From Cytophagales bacterium WSM2-2 (GTDB lineage Bacteria > Bacteroidota > Bacteroidia > Cytophagales > Cyclobacteriaceae): DNA of 64,000 bases. The stretch lies in the NCBI GenBank assembly GCA_015472025.1, contig BNHL01000001.1, positions 4,204,001 through 4,268,000 of the forward strand, written 5' to 3'. This document shows, in pieces, positions 15,598 through 25,141 of the stretch. How positions within the stretch are numbered: the first letter of the stretch is position 1; the number at the start of each line of letters is the position of its first letter. The notes below the pieces were generated by a model. It saw only the letters and a program-made list of their open reading frames with translations, was not told the DNA's origin and did no database searches. The position numbers and the translations under genes are program-made.

Positions 15598-16212
15598 ATG
15601 ATGCAAACAATTAAACTGATTATTGCTATGGCACTGATTACTACAGGAACGGTATTCGCTCAAAGGCAAAACAAAAAGGCACTGCTGGTCATTGATGTAC
15701 AGGAAAATCTGTTAAAGACAACTTCAAAAATGCATGCGGATCCAGGCACAATACTACCATTTCTCTACAATCTGAATAAATCGATTTCTGTTTTTAACGC
15801 TAAAAATTACCCGGTGATATATACAATTAATGAGTGGACAAACCCTCTCGTAAATGCGCTCACAGGAAATGTTTGTAAAAAGGGAGGCGAAGGGACGGGT
15901 ATTGACAAAAGAGTAAGTCTGGTGAGCGATCATATTTATTACAAATCAAAAATGAATGCGTTGACAAACAAGGCTCTCTTGGAGTATCTGCATAGTGAGG
16001 GTATAACTGAATTATACATAACCGGATTGTTTGCGGAAGCTTGCGTCAGAGCAACGCAAAAAAATGCGACCCTCGGTAATTTCAAAGTGATAATAGTTGA
16101 GGATGCTGTCGGTTCAAGAAGCGCAAATAAAAAACGAAAGGCCATGGAGAATTGTCAGAAGAATGGAGCAAAACTTGTCAAAGCAGTAGAGCTAACACAA
16201 AGTGTAGAATAA
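15598..16212 (+). CDS. Secreted isochorismatase-like cysteine hydrolase
   Basis: 204-aa exported cysteine hydrolase. The start is placed at ATG 15598 (or 15601), which gives a clean signal peptide (IKLIIAMALITTGTVFAQ). The frame extends to 15538, but that segment overlaps the promoter. Catalytic residues of the family are visible: Asp in VIDVQENLL, Lys in YYKSKMNAL and Cys in LFAEACVRAT. Family members cleave amides or N-carbamoyl compounds such as nicotinamide or isochorismate. The exported location is unusual for this fold. TAGTTTTG at 15561-15568 fits a -7 box. Confidence 0.87.
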   Translation: MMQTIKLIIAMALITTGTVFAQRQNKKALLVIDVQENLLKTTSKMHADPGTILPFLYNLNKSISVFNAKNYPVIYTINEWTNPLVNALTGNVCKKGGEGTGIDKRVSLVSDHIYYKSKMNALTNKALLEYLHSEGITELYITGLFAEACVRATQKNATLGNFKVIIVEDAVGSRSANKKRKAMENCQKNGAKLVKAVELTQSVE

Positions 16213-16258
16213 ATTCACAATCATTAAGAGGTTTGAGATTGTTGGTCACCCTTCCCCG

Positions 16259-16286
16259 ACTTTGCCGGTGTCTTCATCGGCAAAGT
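16259..16286. repeat. 9-bp inverted repeat, possible weak terminator
   Basis: ACTTTGCCG (16259-16267) pairs with CGGCAAAGT (16278-16286) around a 10-nt loop, 46 bp after the hydrolase stop and 35 bp before the next gene. No T-run follows, so termination is uncertain. Confidence 0.4.
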
Positions 16287-16320
16287 TTGAAGTCTAAGGC
16301 CGATCACGCTATCTTTAACT

Positions 16321-17217
16321 ATGAAAAAGATTCACTTCACCTTTGGTTTAGGATTTTTAGTATGCATCATCCAAAGCTATGGACAACCAACCGATCCGAA
16401 GTATTTAAATGAACAACCTCCCGGTATAACGCCCAAAGTATTTGCACCCAATAAAGTATCAACCAAAAACGAGTTTGAATTCGGAGCCGTATTCTCCCAT
16501 GACAGAAGTGAATTTTATTACAGCGTTATAGTCAAAGGCAATGCGGAAACGAGGATGATGAGCTATCGGGATGGAAGTTGGAGTCCGCCGGTTAAAATTC
16601 TGAGTCACGATATTTATAGTTTCAATGATCCCTTCCTTACACCTGATAATAAGAAGTTATTCTTTATTTCAGATCGATCGTTAACTGGAACAGGCCCAAA
16701 GAAAGATTACGATATCTGGTATATCGAACGCCAGGATGGAAAATGGTCTGAGCCCAAGAACGCAGGAAAGAATATTAATTCAGATAAGAATGAATATTAC
16801 ATTTCATTTACGAAAAGCGGGAAGATGTATTTTTCATCTAACGCAAAAGACAAACAAGGAAAGAACAATTATGACATTTATTCGTCTGAATTAAAAGAGG
16901 GTGAGTTTCAGCCTTCTGTTAGACTTGATCCTGAAATTAATACATCTTCTTATGAAGCAGATGTCTTTGTGGCACCCGATGAATCGTATGTAATCTTTTC
17001 AGCCAATCGCCCCGGTGGATTAGGCAGCGGTGATCTTTATGTGAGCTTCCGTAATCAAGATGGAACCTGGACGCCATCCAGGAGTTTGGGAAATACCATT
17101 AATACAGAGGCCGATGATTTCTGTCCATATGTAAGTCCGGATGGAAATTACCTCTTCTACGCAAGTCGAGGAGATGTGTATTGGGTATCGACTGAAGTGA
17201 TTAAAAAGATGCGTTAA
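16321..17217 (+). CDS. Exported PD40 (WD40-like) beta-propeller protein
   Basis: 298-aa protein with a signal peptide (FTFGLGFLVCIIQSYGQ). Several PD40 blades of the TolB C-terminal type are visible from the recurring pattern of 'F-P-D-x-K/S-x-L-F/Y-F-S/A-S': LTPDNKKLFFISD, SFTKSGKMYFSSN, VAPDESYVIFSANRPGG, VSPDGNYLFYASRGDVYW. Each is followed by a D-I/L-Y/W strand. Such propellers in Bacteroidota are periplasmic or surface binding modules, sometimes joined to OmpA domains. Here there is no C-terminal domain, and no partner gene is adjacent, so its role is unknown. Confidence 0.85.
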   Translation: MKKIHFTFGLGFLVCIIQSYGQPTDPKYLNEQPPGITPKVFAPNKVSTKNEFEFGAVFSHDRSEFYYSVIVKGNAETRMMSYRDGSWSPPVKILSHDIYSFNDPFLTPDNKKLFFISDRSLTGTGPKKDYDIWYIERQDGKWSEPKNAGKNINSDKNEYYISFTKSGKMYFSSNAKDKQGKNNYDIYSSELKEGEFQPSVRLDPEINTSSYEADVFVAPDESYVIFSANRPGGLGSGDLYVSFRNQDGTWTPSRSLGNTINTEADDFCPYVSPDGNYLFYASRGDVYWVSTEVIKKMR

Positions 17218-17374
17218 CATTCTCAGCACGTCAATTATTCTCTGTTAACTAGTTCACATCAGTGATTGTCGTATTGAGCCTCTAAACTTGTCGTATTTAC
17301 ACACCACCGGTTCCTCAAATGCTTTCCATCTTTGTATTGTCAATGGAAATCCAAACAAAATTAAATAACAGTTT

Positions 17375-18268
17375 ATGAAAAGATTATTCAAAGGTTATAG
17401 TATCGAAAAACCGCTACTACTAATTATGCTTATGCTTGCCGTAGTTGAATCCGACGGTCAACAAGTTAAGCCTGCCGCCAGTGGCTACGCGCCTGTCAAT
17501 GGCATTAAAGTTTATTACGAAGTATACCAGCCTGCAGGACAGGTAGGTGGTGTGGGTAAACCCCTCGTTTTATTGCACGGTGCTTTTTACACCATTGAGA
17601 TGAATTGGGCGCAATTAATTCCTGAGTTGTCGAAAACAAGAAAGGTAATTGCTATTGAATTGCAGGGACATGGACACACACAGTTTTCTGACAGGAAATT
17701 AGACCTTGCTACCCTGGCAAGTGATGTGGAAGGAGTGATGAATCATTTAAAAATTGACAGTGCGGATGTTGCGGGATATAGCATGGGTGGTTCTGTGGCT
17801 TACCAGTTCGCTATACAATTCCCAAAGCGGTTAAAAAAATTGGTGATTATCTCTTCCACTTATAAGAGTAGTGGTTGGATGCCTGAAATAACGAATGCGT
17901 TTAAAAATATGAAGCCCGAGTTGTTTGCAGATACACCTATGAAAACAGCCTACGATGCAGTAGCGCCTGACAAAACAAAGTGGACAAAGTTCATAGAACA
18001 TATGATTGCTTTTGCCGGGCAGCCTTTCGATCTGGGGGACGCCAATATTGCTAAAATTACTTCTCCTGTACTACTGATCGCGGGCGACAATGACGGCCTT
18101 GATAAAATTGAGTTAATAAAAACCTATAAACTATTGGGAGGGTGTGTTATTGGCGATTTTGCACCAATGCCAAAATCGCAATTGGCTATTGTCCCTTCGC
18201 AGGGACATGTCAGCCTGATGATGCAGACGAAAACAATCTTAGGTTACCTGGATGGATTTTTGAAGTAA
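17375..18268 (+). CDS. Secreted alpha/beta hydrolase
   Basis: 297-aa serine hydrolase with an N-terminal hydrophobic signal (LLLIMLMLAVVESDGQ). The oxyanion region is LLHGAFY, the nucleophile is in GYSMGGSVA, the acid is in GDNDGLD and the His is in PSQGHVSLM. The cap region is of the haloperoxidase/esterase type. It probably acts on small esters in the periplasm; the substrate is not predictable. It is monocistronic and convergent with the ABC exporter genes. Confidence 0.87.
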   Translation: MKRLFKGYSIEKPLLLIMLMLAVVESDGQQVKPAASGYAPVNGIKVYYEVYQPAGQVGGVGKPLVLLHGAFYTIEMNWAQLIPELSKTRKVIAIELQGHGHTQFSDRKLDLATLASDVEGVMNHLKIDSADVAGYSMGGSVAYQFAIQFPKRLKKLVIISSTYKSSGWMPEITNAFKNMKPELFADTPMKTAYDAVAPDKTKWTKFIEHMIAFAGQPFDLGDANIAKITSPVLLIAGDNDGLDKIELIKTYKLLGGCVIGDFAPMPKSQLAIVPSQGHVSLMMQTKTILGYLDGFLK

Positions 18269-18349
18269 GCATAGTCATATTCGGTATCAAGAAGATACTC
18301 ATTCTTGGTAGAGTTTCTGTTTTTGAGACCCGGTGATAAAAAAAACAGA

Positions 18350-19093
18350 TCATTTTTGAGAAGTCCATCGGAAGAGATATACACTCAAACTGAATAGCAT
18401 GATCCCTGCAAAAATTGGAACACCAATTGGCAACACCATTGCTTCAATTGTGACTTCCTTCCAAAGCGCTATCTCCATCGCCTTTACACTCCAGGTCACA
18501 GGATTAAAATCGGACATAGCCTTCATCCATGAGGGCATCACCGAAACGGGGAACATAATACCGCTAAAGCATGCCAGTACTTGCAGCACTCCCCAACTCA
18601 AGCCTCCGGCAGCGCGCTCGGTCTTTACAAAATGGGCAAGGAAAGTCATAAACCCGGCAAGGAAGACAGCATTTGAAAGCAGCACGAGCAGCAGCCCGAA
18701 ATAAGAGCTGGTCTTTATGCCGAAGAGCAATTTGGAAAACAGGTAAGAAATAACGGAGCTTAGTAACAGCATGCCAATGCAGGCCAGGCTTTTTCCGAAT
18801 AGCATCTGAAATTTACTTGCAGGAGATACCTGGAGGCGGATGATGGTGCCGGAATTTTTTTCAATGGCTATGGAAGCAACGGAAGATGCAGCGCCACCGA
18901 ACAATCCCCAGAACATAAATTTGGAGAATGCATAATCATAACTGCTGATGCCCACATTCGTAAAGCTGGATGTCATGACATTTCCGATCAGTCCGATCAG
19001 AACCACCGGCAATGCGAAGGTTAAGACCAGGCTGGTTTTGTCTAGCAGAAGAAGGTGAATGTCCTTGCGGGTAATAGTGAGTATTTCTTGCAT
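18350..19093 (-). CDS. ABC-2 type exporter permease
   Basis: 247-aa permease with six TM helices of the ABC2_membrane fold (TSLVLTFALPVVLIGLIG, VLLLSNAVFLAGFMTFLA and others). It is the membrane half of the exporter whose ATPase is encoded 13 bp upstream in the same operon. Substrates of such DrrB/NatB-like systems include drugs, ions or lipids, and none can be assigned here. Confidence 0.88.
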   Translation of the reverse strand: MQEILTITRKDIHLLLLDKTSLVLTFALPVVLIGLIGNVMTSSFTNVGISSYDYAFSKFMFWGLFGGAASSVASIAIEKNSGTIIRLQVSPASKFQMLFGKSLACIGMLLLSSVISYLFSKLLFGIKTSSYFGLLLVLLSNAVFLAGFMTFLAHFVKTERAAGGLSWGVLQVLACFSGIMFPVSVMPSWMKAMSDFNPVTWSVKAMEIALWKEVTIEAMVLPIGVPIFAGIMLFSLSVYLFRWTSQK

Positions 19094-19106
19094 ACAATAA
19101 CTGTTT

Positions 19107-19952
19107 TTAGTCTCTTAAATGTTTTCCGGTAATATTCAGAAAAGCCTTTTCCAAGCTTGGACTTTCCATCTGAAGGGATACAATAGTGTCTTCTTCATTG
19201 ATCCGGATGATTTCTTTTACAGGCTCATCGGTTTCAATTTTCGTCTGGCCTTTGCGGGTCTCAATCGTCAGCGTGCTTTTGCCACCGAAATCGGAAATGA
19301 GTTTTTGCACCGTGTCCATGGCTACCAGATTTCCCTGATCCATGATCCCGACACGATCGCATAATTTTTGTGCTTCTTCAATGTGATGTGAAGTGAGCAT
19401 CACCGTGCAGCCGTCTTTCTTTAAAGCCAGGATACTTTCAAAAATAGCATTGCGCGATTGTGGGTCTACACCAACAGTAGGTTCATCGAGGATTAACAGA
19501 GAAGGACGATGAAGTAAAGCCGTGGCAATGTTCAACCGCCTTTTCATTCCGCCTGAATATTTTTTCACCGTATCATTTCTACGCTCTGCCAGGTTAACCA
19601 GTTCAAGCGCTTGTTGAATACGCTCTTTTAAAACAGGCCCGTTCAATCGGTAAAGTTTCCCGAAAAAGTCCAGGTTCTGCTGAGCGGTGAGCGATTCATA
19701 CAACGCTATAGTCTGCGGTACAATTCCAATTAAACGTTTAATGGATTGTTCGCCCGGAGTTCCCGTACCGTTTATCTTTATCGATCCGCTTTCAGGAAGC
19801 AGCGCCCCGATGATCATGTTGATGGTAGTGGTCTTACCTGCTCCATTCGGTCCGAGTAACCCAAAGATCTCGCCTTGTTTCACTTCCAGCGAAAGATGAT
19901 GGACCACTGTTTTTGAGTCAAAACGCTTACTTACATTTTCAAGCTTAACCAT
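19107..19952 (-). CDS. ABC transporter ATP-binding protein
   Basis: 281-aa ATPase when started at ATG 19952 (MVKLENVSKRF); the frame continues 19 codons upstream without support. Walker A is GPNGAGKTT, the signature is KYSGGMKRR, Walker B is LLILDEPTVGVDP and the H-loop is in MLTSHHIEEA. A C-terminal extension of about 70 residues (KSTLTIETRKGQ) is typical of the DrrA/NatA class. It pairs with the ABC-2 permease downstream. The promoter region carries three phased repeats. Confidence 0.92.
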   Translation of the reverse strand: MVKLENVSKRFDSKTVVHHLSLEVKQGEIFGLLGPNGAGKTTTINMIIGALLPESGSIKINGTGTPGEQSIKRLIGIVPQTIALYESLTAQQNLDFFGKLYRLNGPVLKERIQQALELVNLAERRNDTVKKYSGGMKRRLNIATALLHRPSLLILDEPTVGVDPQSRNAIFESILALKKDGCTVMLTSHHIEEAQKLCDRVGIMDQGNLVAMDTVQKLISDFGGKSTLTIETRKGQTKIETDEPVKEIIRINEEDTIVSLQMESPSLEKAFLNITGKHLRD

Positions 19953-20027
19953 ACTGGTTTTTATGCGGGTGAGAATAAAATTGTGCCGACACAAAGAACG
20001 GGCGATCATCGGGAAGGGCTAAGCACT

Positions 20028-20075
20028 TATGCGGAAACTAATATAAATTATGACGAATCGATATAAACTATGACG
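20028..20075 (-). promoter_or_regulatory. Phased direct repeats upstream of the ABC exporter
   Basis: TATGACG starts at 20049 and 20069, each preceded by ATATAAA (20041, 20061), and a looser copy TATGCGG starts at 20028. The spacing is 20-21 bp, two helical turns, so a tandem-binding regulator would sit on one DNA face. The block lies 75-125 bp before the ATPase start. LytTR-type regulators use direct repeats with this period, but none is encoded nearby. The remaining gap to 20282 holds only a degenerate repeat near 20118-20136. Confidence 0.5.
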
Positions 20076-20282
20076 CAAGGGCATTAAATGGGAGTCATGA
20101 TCGGGCTTTTTTTAACCGCGGAGCCACGGAGGGCTCAAAGTTTTGTGGTACTGCTATTATGTGTAAACCTACTTCGGGACAATATTTAAAATGTTTAAGT
20201 TAGCGCAGGCCAAGGTGAGAAACTCTTACGGTGACGGTCATGCTATGACATTGGGCAAACATCAAACGACAGTGCCAGAATT

Positions 20283-20642
20283 ATGGACAGAATAAATAAA
20301 ACAGTGCTAATCTTTGGAATATATTCCTTGTTAATGGGAATTGTATTGCTGTTTATTCCGCATCTCATTTTGCCGATATTCAATCTCCCCGTCTCAGGTG
20401 AGCCCTGGTTGAATTTACTTGGCTTTGTGCTGATGTGCTCGTCTTATTATTATATCCGCTCAGCTTTGTCTGGCAATATACAGTTTGCATTATACACAAC
20501 TCATACCCGATTTGTCGCTCCATTGATTGTTGCGTATCTGATAGCAACGGGGAAAGCAGATTGGCATTTTTTATCATTCGGAATTATAGATGGTGCAGGT
20601 GGCTTGTGGACATGGTTTGAAATAAGAAAGAATAAACGATAG
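20283..20642 (+). CDS. Small four-TM membrane protein
   Basis: 119-aa hydrophobic protein with about four TM helices (LIFGIYSLLMGIVLLFI, LLGFVLMCSSYYYI, PLIVAYLIATG, a final amphipathic segment GAGGLWTWF) and a basic C terminus. It resembles small uncharacterised DUF membrane proteins of Bacteroidota and has no catalytic motif. It stands alone between the ABC exporter and the uronate operon. Confidence 0.75.
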   Translation: MDRINKTVLIFGIYSLLMGIVLLFIPHLILPIFNLPVSGEPWLNLLGFVLMCSSYYYIRSALSGNIQFALYTTHTRFVAPLIVAYLIATGKADWHFLSFGIIDGAGGLWTWFEIRKNKR

Positions 20643-20813
20643 CAGGGCATTGCACAAATCATCATGCAGAAAACCACCATTTTCATCAATAGAGTTCCGT
20701 TTTCGAGCCTCTGTGTGAATGCAATTATAATAAAGATTACAAGGTTTGTAAGTAACGACCGACCTTTGGCAATCAAAGAGTTAAAGAAAGGATTTTGAAT
20801 GTAGGTCCTTGAT

Positions 20814-22217
20814 CTAAAACCGGAAATAACTGCCCGCGTTCTGATAGCAGACATCCTGGATCATTTTCCCGAGCAATGGAAAGTCTTCGGGAAGCTCGCC
20901 ACGCTCGATGTCTTTGCCGATAAGGTTGCACAAAATCCGGCGAAAGTATTCGTGCCTGGGGAATGAAAGGAAACTCCTCGAGTCGGTTACCATGCCAACA
21001 AAGCGGGAGAGGAGTGCCATGTTGGAGAGGGCGTTGATCTGGCGCTCTATTCCCTCCTTCTGATCGAGAAACCACCAGCCTGCACCAAACTGAATTTTTC
21101 CTGGCACAGATCCGTCACTGAAATTGCCAACCATGGCTGCGAAGAGTTCATTGTGAGAAGGGTTGGAATTGTAAATGACTGTCTTGGCGAGTTGGTTTGT
21201 CGAGTCGAGATGATCAAAGAATTTAGTCATTGACGCCTGGTTAAATTCACCGATCGAGTCAAACCCACTGTCGGCCCCGATCATTTTTGCCATGCGGGAA
21301 TTGTTTCCACGCAGTGCGCCCAAATGAAATTGCTGCACCCATCCAACTTCATGGTATATTTTACAAAGATGAATGAGTACTGCGCAACGCAGTTTTTGTT
21401 GCTCTTCAAGATCAAGCGCTTTTCGCTCTCTGGCTTTTTTGAACAAGGTTGCAGCAATTGTTAATGAGTCGCTGTTGTAGTGCAGGGATTCAAGTCCGTG
21501 GTCTGCACTTCTGCAACCAAGTTGATCAAAGAAAGTGATTCGTTTTCTTAACGCACTCAATAAGTCATCCAGGGTCGAGATCGGTGTTCCCGCAACTTCT
21601 GATAATTTATCAAGGTAATTGTTGTACGAGGTAATGTCATCAGAAGTATAGGCTTTGTCCGGGCGAAACGAAGGATACATTTTTAAGCCAACCGATTGTT
21701 TCGCAAACTGATCGTGATACTCGAGACTGTCGATTGGATCATCAGTCGTGCAAACAACTTCTACATTCATTTTAGAAAGCAACGACTGTACACGGAAATC
21801 ATCTTGTCGGAGCATTGCCGAAGTCTGCTCATAGATTTCGTGGGTAGAATTTTCGTTAAGCAGCTGAGTGATGCCGAAGTAATTTTTTAATTCCAGGTGT
21901 GTCCAATGGAACAACGGATTCCGTACGGTGAACGGAACTGTTTGCGACCATGCTTTGAATTTATCAAAGGGCGAGGCACTGCCGGTACAGAACTCTTCCG
22001 CAACACCGTTGATCCGCATGGCTCTCCATTTATAATGATCACCTTCGAGCCACGCTTCCGTGATGTTATTGAATTTCCGGTTTCCTGCAATCTCTTTAGG
22101 ACTAAGGTGGTTGTGGTAATCCAGGATCGGCATGACCGAGGCATACTTCTGATAAAGCGTAACGGCTGCGTCACTCTCCAACAAAAAGGTACCACTCAGA
22201 AAAGGCTTGTTCGGCAT
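20814..22217 (-). CDS. uxaC: Glucuronate isomerase
   Basis: 467-aa enzyme interconverting D-glucuronate and D-fructuronate (also galacturonate and tagaturonate), the first step of uronate catabolism. Family hallmarks are present: the metal-binding DYHNHLSP near residue 35, CTTDDPIDSLEYH about 158-170, SFRPDKA, HLGALRGNNSRM and DSRSFLSFPRHEYFRR near the C terminus. The length is normal. It is the last gene of lacI-uxuA-symporter-uxaC, 55 bp after the symporter. Its product is the precursor of the UxuA substrate. Confidence 0.96.
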   Translation of the reverse strand: MPNKPFLSGTFLLESDAAVTLYQKYASVMPILDYHNHLSPKEIAGNRKFNNITEAWLEGDHYKWRAMRINGVAEEFCTGSASPFDKFKAWSQTVPFTVRNPLFHWTHLELKNYFGITQLLNENSTHEIYEQTSAMLRQDDFRVQSLLSKMNVEVVCTTDDPIDSLEYHDQFAKQSVGLKMYPSFRPDKAYTSDDITSYNNYLDKLSEVAGTPISTLDDLLSALRKRITFFDQLGCRSADHGLESLHYNSDSLTIAATLFKKARERKALDLEEQQKLRCAVLIHLCKIYHEVGWVQQFHLGALRGNNSRMAKMIGADSGFDSIGEFNQASMTKFFDHLDSTNQLAKTVIYNSNPSHNELFAAMVGNFSDGSVPGKIQFGAGWWFLDQKEGIERQINALSNMALLSRFVGMVTDSRSFLSFPRHEYFRRILCNLIGKDIERGELPEDFPLLGKMIQDVCYQNAGSYFRF

Positions 22218-22272
22218 ACGTAAGTAGCTCAGTTAATAAAGTAGGACCCGATCCAAAACTATACTAATTCAC

Positions 22273-23958
22273 TTACCAGAACTTAATGTATAAGGCTGCC
22301 AGCATGATGATCGTAATGACAATCATCACTTTCGTTTTTGGAGCAACCGAAAACATTCCTGGTTCAAAAATGAATGCCTTTTCATTCACGGTTTTTCCAC
22401 TCAGGGAAATGACCGCCATGAGTATAACGGTGAAAACAAACGACCATCCCATGCAAATGAGGAACGGAATTTCATATCCGCCTTTTCCATTGGGGAAAGC
22501 TGTGTAAAGCAAAGTTTCATTTCCAAACCATCCGGGAGCATAATTGTTAAATACAACCGAAAGAGTAAAACCTGAAATTATCCCGGCAACAGCTGCAACT
22601 CCTGTCGTCCTCTTCCAGAACATACCGAGGATAAACGTAGCGAAGACTCCCGGGCTGATGAAGCCGGTATATTTTTGAATGAACGTAAACCCACCTTCAC
22701 CACCAATTCCAAGCGTATCATTCCAGGTGAAGAATAGTGCGATGAACATGGCTGCCCATACGGTGATTCGACCTACCCATACCAATCGCGTTTCAGTTGC
22801 ATCTGATTTGAAATACTTCTTGTAGATGTCCAGTGTGAAGATCGTGGAGATACTATTGACTTTGCCCGCTAAAGAAGCAACGATCGCAGCGGTAAGAGCA
22901 GCGACAGAAAGCCCTTTGAGTCCGGCAGGAAGAAAACCAAGGATGGCAGAATAAGCTCCGTCTTTGCTTCCGCCTGCAAGTTGGGGAAGATGTCCATTTT
23001 TATAAAGGACATATGCAGCAATTCCGGGAAGCATGACAATCACAGGCATCAGTAATTTCAAAAGCCCGGCAAATAGAATTCCGTTACGTGCCGTCTTCAG
23101 ATCAGCACCCAATGCGCGTTGCGTAATATACTGGTTGCATCCCCAGTAGTTCAGGTGCACAATCCATTGCCCGGCAAAATACATGGCAATGCCCGGAGTG
23201 ATCAAATACTTTTTGATTTCTTCTATAGGCGCATCCGGTGCAGGTTTGTTTAATATCAGTTTGAAATGTTCAGGTGCGTCTTTCATCAAAAAATTGAAAC
23301 CTGACCATGCGCTCCCGTCAAGTCCGAACTTCTCACTCACCACAGTTAAAGCCAGGTAAGTTGTGGCGAGCCCGCCAATGATCAGCACTGCAACCTGGAT
23401 CACATCCGTGTAACCAATGACTTTCATTCCGCCCAGTGTGATTACTAACGCGAAGAGCGCAAGACCCACCATGATGATGTGAAGCGCATTGCCGCCAACC
23501 AATCCATTAATTGCAACGGATCCTAAATACAGGATGGAAGTGAGGTTCACGAAGACGTAAAGGAATAACCAGAATACAGCCATGATCAGTGCCACAGATT
23601 CGTTGTACCTCGTCTTGAGAAACTGTGGCATCGTGTAGATCTTGTTCTTCAAATAAATAGGCATGAACCAGACTGCGATGATGATCAACGCCAGTGCTGC
23701 CATCCATTCGTAAACGGAGATCGCGATTCCGACAAAGAAACCTTCACCGCTCATGCCGATGAATTGCTCTGCTGAAATGTTTGATGCAATCATTGATGCG
23801 CCAATGGCCCACCAGACCAGGGAGCCTTCAGCGAGAAAAAAATCTTTAGTATCGGTAAACTCTTTTTTTCTTCTTTGGTGAATCCAATAGCCGAAACCGA
23901 GGACTAGAACGAAGTAGATAAAGAAGATGACGTAATCGATCAGGACGAGATGACTCAT
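22273..23958 (-). CDS. Sodium/solute symporter, likely uronate transporter
   Basis: 561-aa SSS-family (SLC5) symporter with about 14 TM helices. SGLT-like sequences include FFLAEGSLVWWAIGASMIAS in TM1, ISAEQFIGMSGEGF and the WGCNQYITQRAL motif. This sugar-symporter subgroup commonly sits in Bacteroidota uronate and sugar clusters. Its place between uxuA (10 bp upstream) and uxaC points to Na+-driven import of glucuronate or a related hexuronate; this is inferred from context. Confidence 0.9.
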   Translation of the reverse strand: MSHLVLIDYVIFFIYFVLVLGFGYWIHQRRKKEFTDTKDFFLAEGSLVWWAIGASMIASNISAEQFIGMSGEGFFVGIAISVYEWMAALALIIIAVWFMPIYLKNKIYTMPQFLKTRYNESVALIMAVFWLFLYVFVNLTSILYLGSVAINGLVGGNALHIIMVGLALFALVITLGGMKVIGYTDVIQVAVLIIGGLATTYLALTVVSEKFGLDGSAWSGFNFLMKDAPEHFKLILNKPAPDAPIEEIKKYLITPGIAMYFAGQWIVHLNYWGCNQYITQRALGADLKTARNGILFAGLLKLLMPVIVMLPGIAAYVLYKNGHLPQLAGGSKDGAYSAILGFLPAGLKGLSVAALTAAIVASLAGKVNSISTIFTLDIYKKYFKSDATETRLVWVGRITVWAAMFIALFFTWNDTLGIGGEGGFTFIQKYTGFISPGVFATFILGMFWKRTTGVAAVAGIISGFTLSVVFNNYAPGWFGNETLLYTAFPNGKGGYEIPFLICMGWSFVFTVILMAVISLSGKTVNEKAFIFEPGMFSVAPKTKVMIVITIIMLAALYIKFW

Positions 23959-23968
23959 GAACGCGGGG

Positions 23969-25126
23969 TTAGATGAATTTTGATATTCCTAATTCCAGGC
24001 CTCGTAATTCAGCCAAGCCTTTGAGCCTTCCGATTGCTGAATATCCGGGATATGTTTTTTTCTTCAGATCGTCCAGCATTTGGTGGCCATGATCAGGACG
24101 CATGGGAATTGAAGTTTGAGTGCGTTGCATGAGTTTCAATACTTCGGTGACAACGCCATGCATATCCGTATCACCATCGAGATGATTGGCTTCAAAGAAA
24201 TTCCCCTCGGCATCGCGTTTGGTATTTCTCAAATGCAGGAAATGAATTTGATTGCCAAAGCGCTTGACCATCGCAAGGATATTGTTCTCAGGCCGTGCTC
24301 CAAGAGAACCTGTGCAGAAACACAAACCGTTGGCGGTAGAAGGGGCAGCTTCGATGATCTCTGCCAGGTCTTTTTCAGTGCTCACCACGCGGGGCAATCC
24401 TAGAATAGAGTAGGGTGGATCGTCCGGGTGAATCGCCATTTTCAGGCCGCACTCTTGTGCAACTGGAACAACTTGTTGCAAAAAGTAAAATAAGTGTTGT
24501 TTCAATTTGGCTGCATCGATCCCGCTGTAAGTTTTAAGCGCTGACAAAATTTGTTCTTCTGTGAAGCGCTCGTCACTTCCTGGCAGCCCAAGCAAAGCAT
24601 TGCGGTACAACCTTTCTTTTTCTTCCGCGGTCATATGAGTAAAGCGTTCTTTCGCTCTCGCTATTTCCGCTGCAGAAAAATCCTTTTCAGCACCCGGTCT
24701 CTTTAACAAAAACAGATCGAAGGCAACAAAGGCTGCTTTTTCGAAAAACAACGCTTTGCTTCCATTCGGCAACACATATTCCGGATCGGTTCGCATCCAA
24801 TCGAGAATAGGCATGAAGTTGTAAGTGATTACTTTCAATCCTTCGGACGCGACATTGCGAAGGCTTAACTTATAGTTCTCGATTAACTCTTTGTAGTTGC
24901 CTGACTGCTTCTTGATGTTTTCGTGCACCGGCAGGCTTTCAATAACGGTCCACGTCATACCGGCTTCTTCGATCACTGTTCTCCTTTTTCTAATCTCTTC
25001 CACCGACCACACATCGCCTACGGGAATGTGGTGGAGAGCTGTGACGACACCGCTGCATCCGGCTTGTGCTATATCGCGAAGGCTAACCGGGTCGTTAGGC
25101 CCGAACCAGCGCATCGTTTGTTCCAT
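23969..25126 (-). CDS. uxuA: Mannonate dehydratase
   Basis: Converts D-mannonate to 2-keto-3-deoxygluconate. The start is placed at ATG 25126 ([16 protein letters not shown]), which matches the usual N terminus of the E. coli protein; the track start at 25135 adds MIL. Family motifs are [31 protein letters not shown] and [20 protein letters not shown]. Length about 385 aa is normal. It starts 15 bp after lacI and precedes the symporter. The intermediate fructuronate reductase (uxuB) and KDG kinase/aldolase are not in the window and must lie elsewhere. Confidence 0.96.
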   Translation of the reverse strand: MEQTMRWFGPNDPVSLRDIAQAGCSGVVTALHHIPVGDVWSVEEIRKRRTVIEEAGMTWTVIESLPVHENIKKQSGNYKELIENYKLSLRNVASEGLKVITYNFMPILDWMRTDPEYVLPNGSKALFFEKAAFVAFDLFLLKRPGAEKDFSAAEIARAKERFTHMTAEEKERLYRNALLGLPGSDERFTEEQILSALKTYSGIDAAKLKQHLFYFLQQVVPVAQECGLKMAIHPDDPPYSILGLPRVVSTEKDLAEIIEAAPSTANGLCFCTGSLGARPENNILAMVKRFGNQIHFLHLRNTKRDAEGNFFEANHLDGDTDMHGVVTEVLKLMQRTQTSIPMRPDHGHQMLDDLKKKTYPGYSAIGRLKGLAELRGLELGISKFI

Positions 25127-25141
25127 TAAAATCATTCGATG

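Noticed and set aside
21897-22223. 108-aa plus-strand frame over uxaC
   Set aside because: Antisense to the highly conserved uxaC N-terminal region, hence a shadow.
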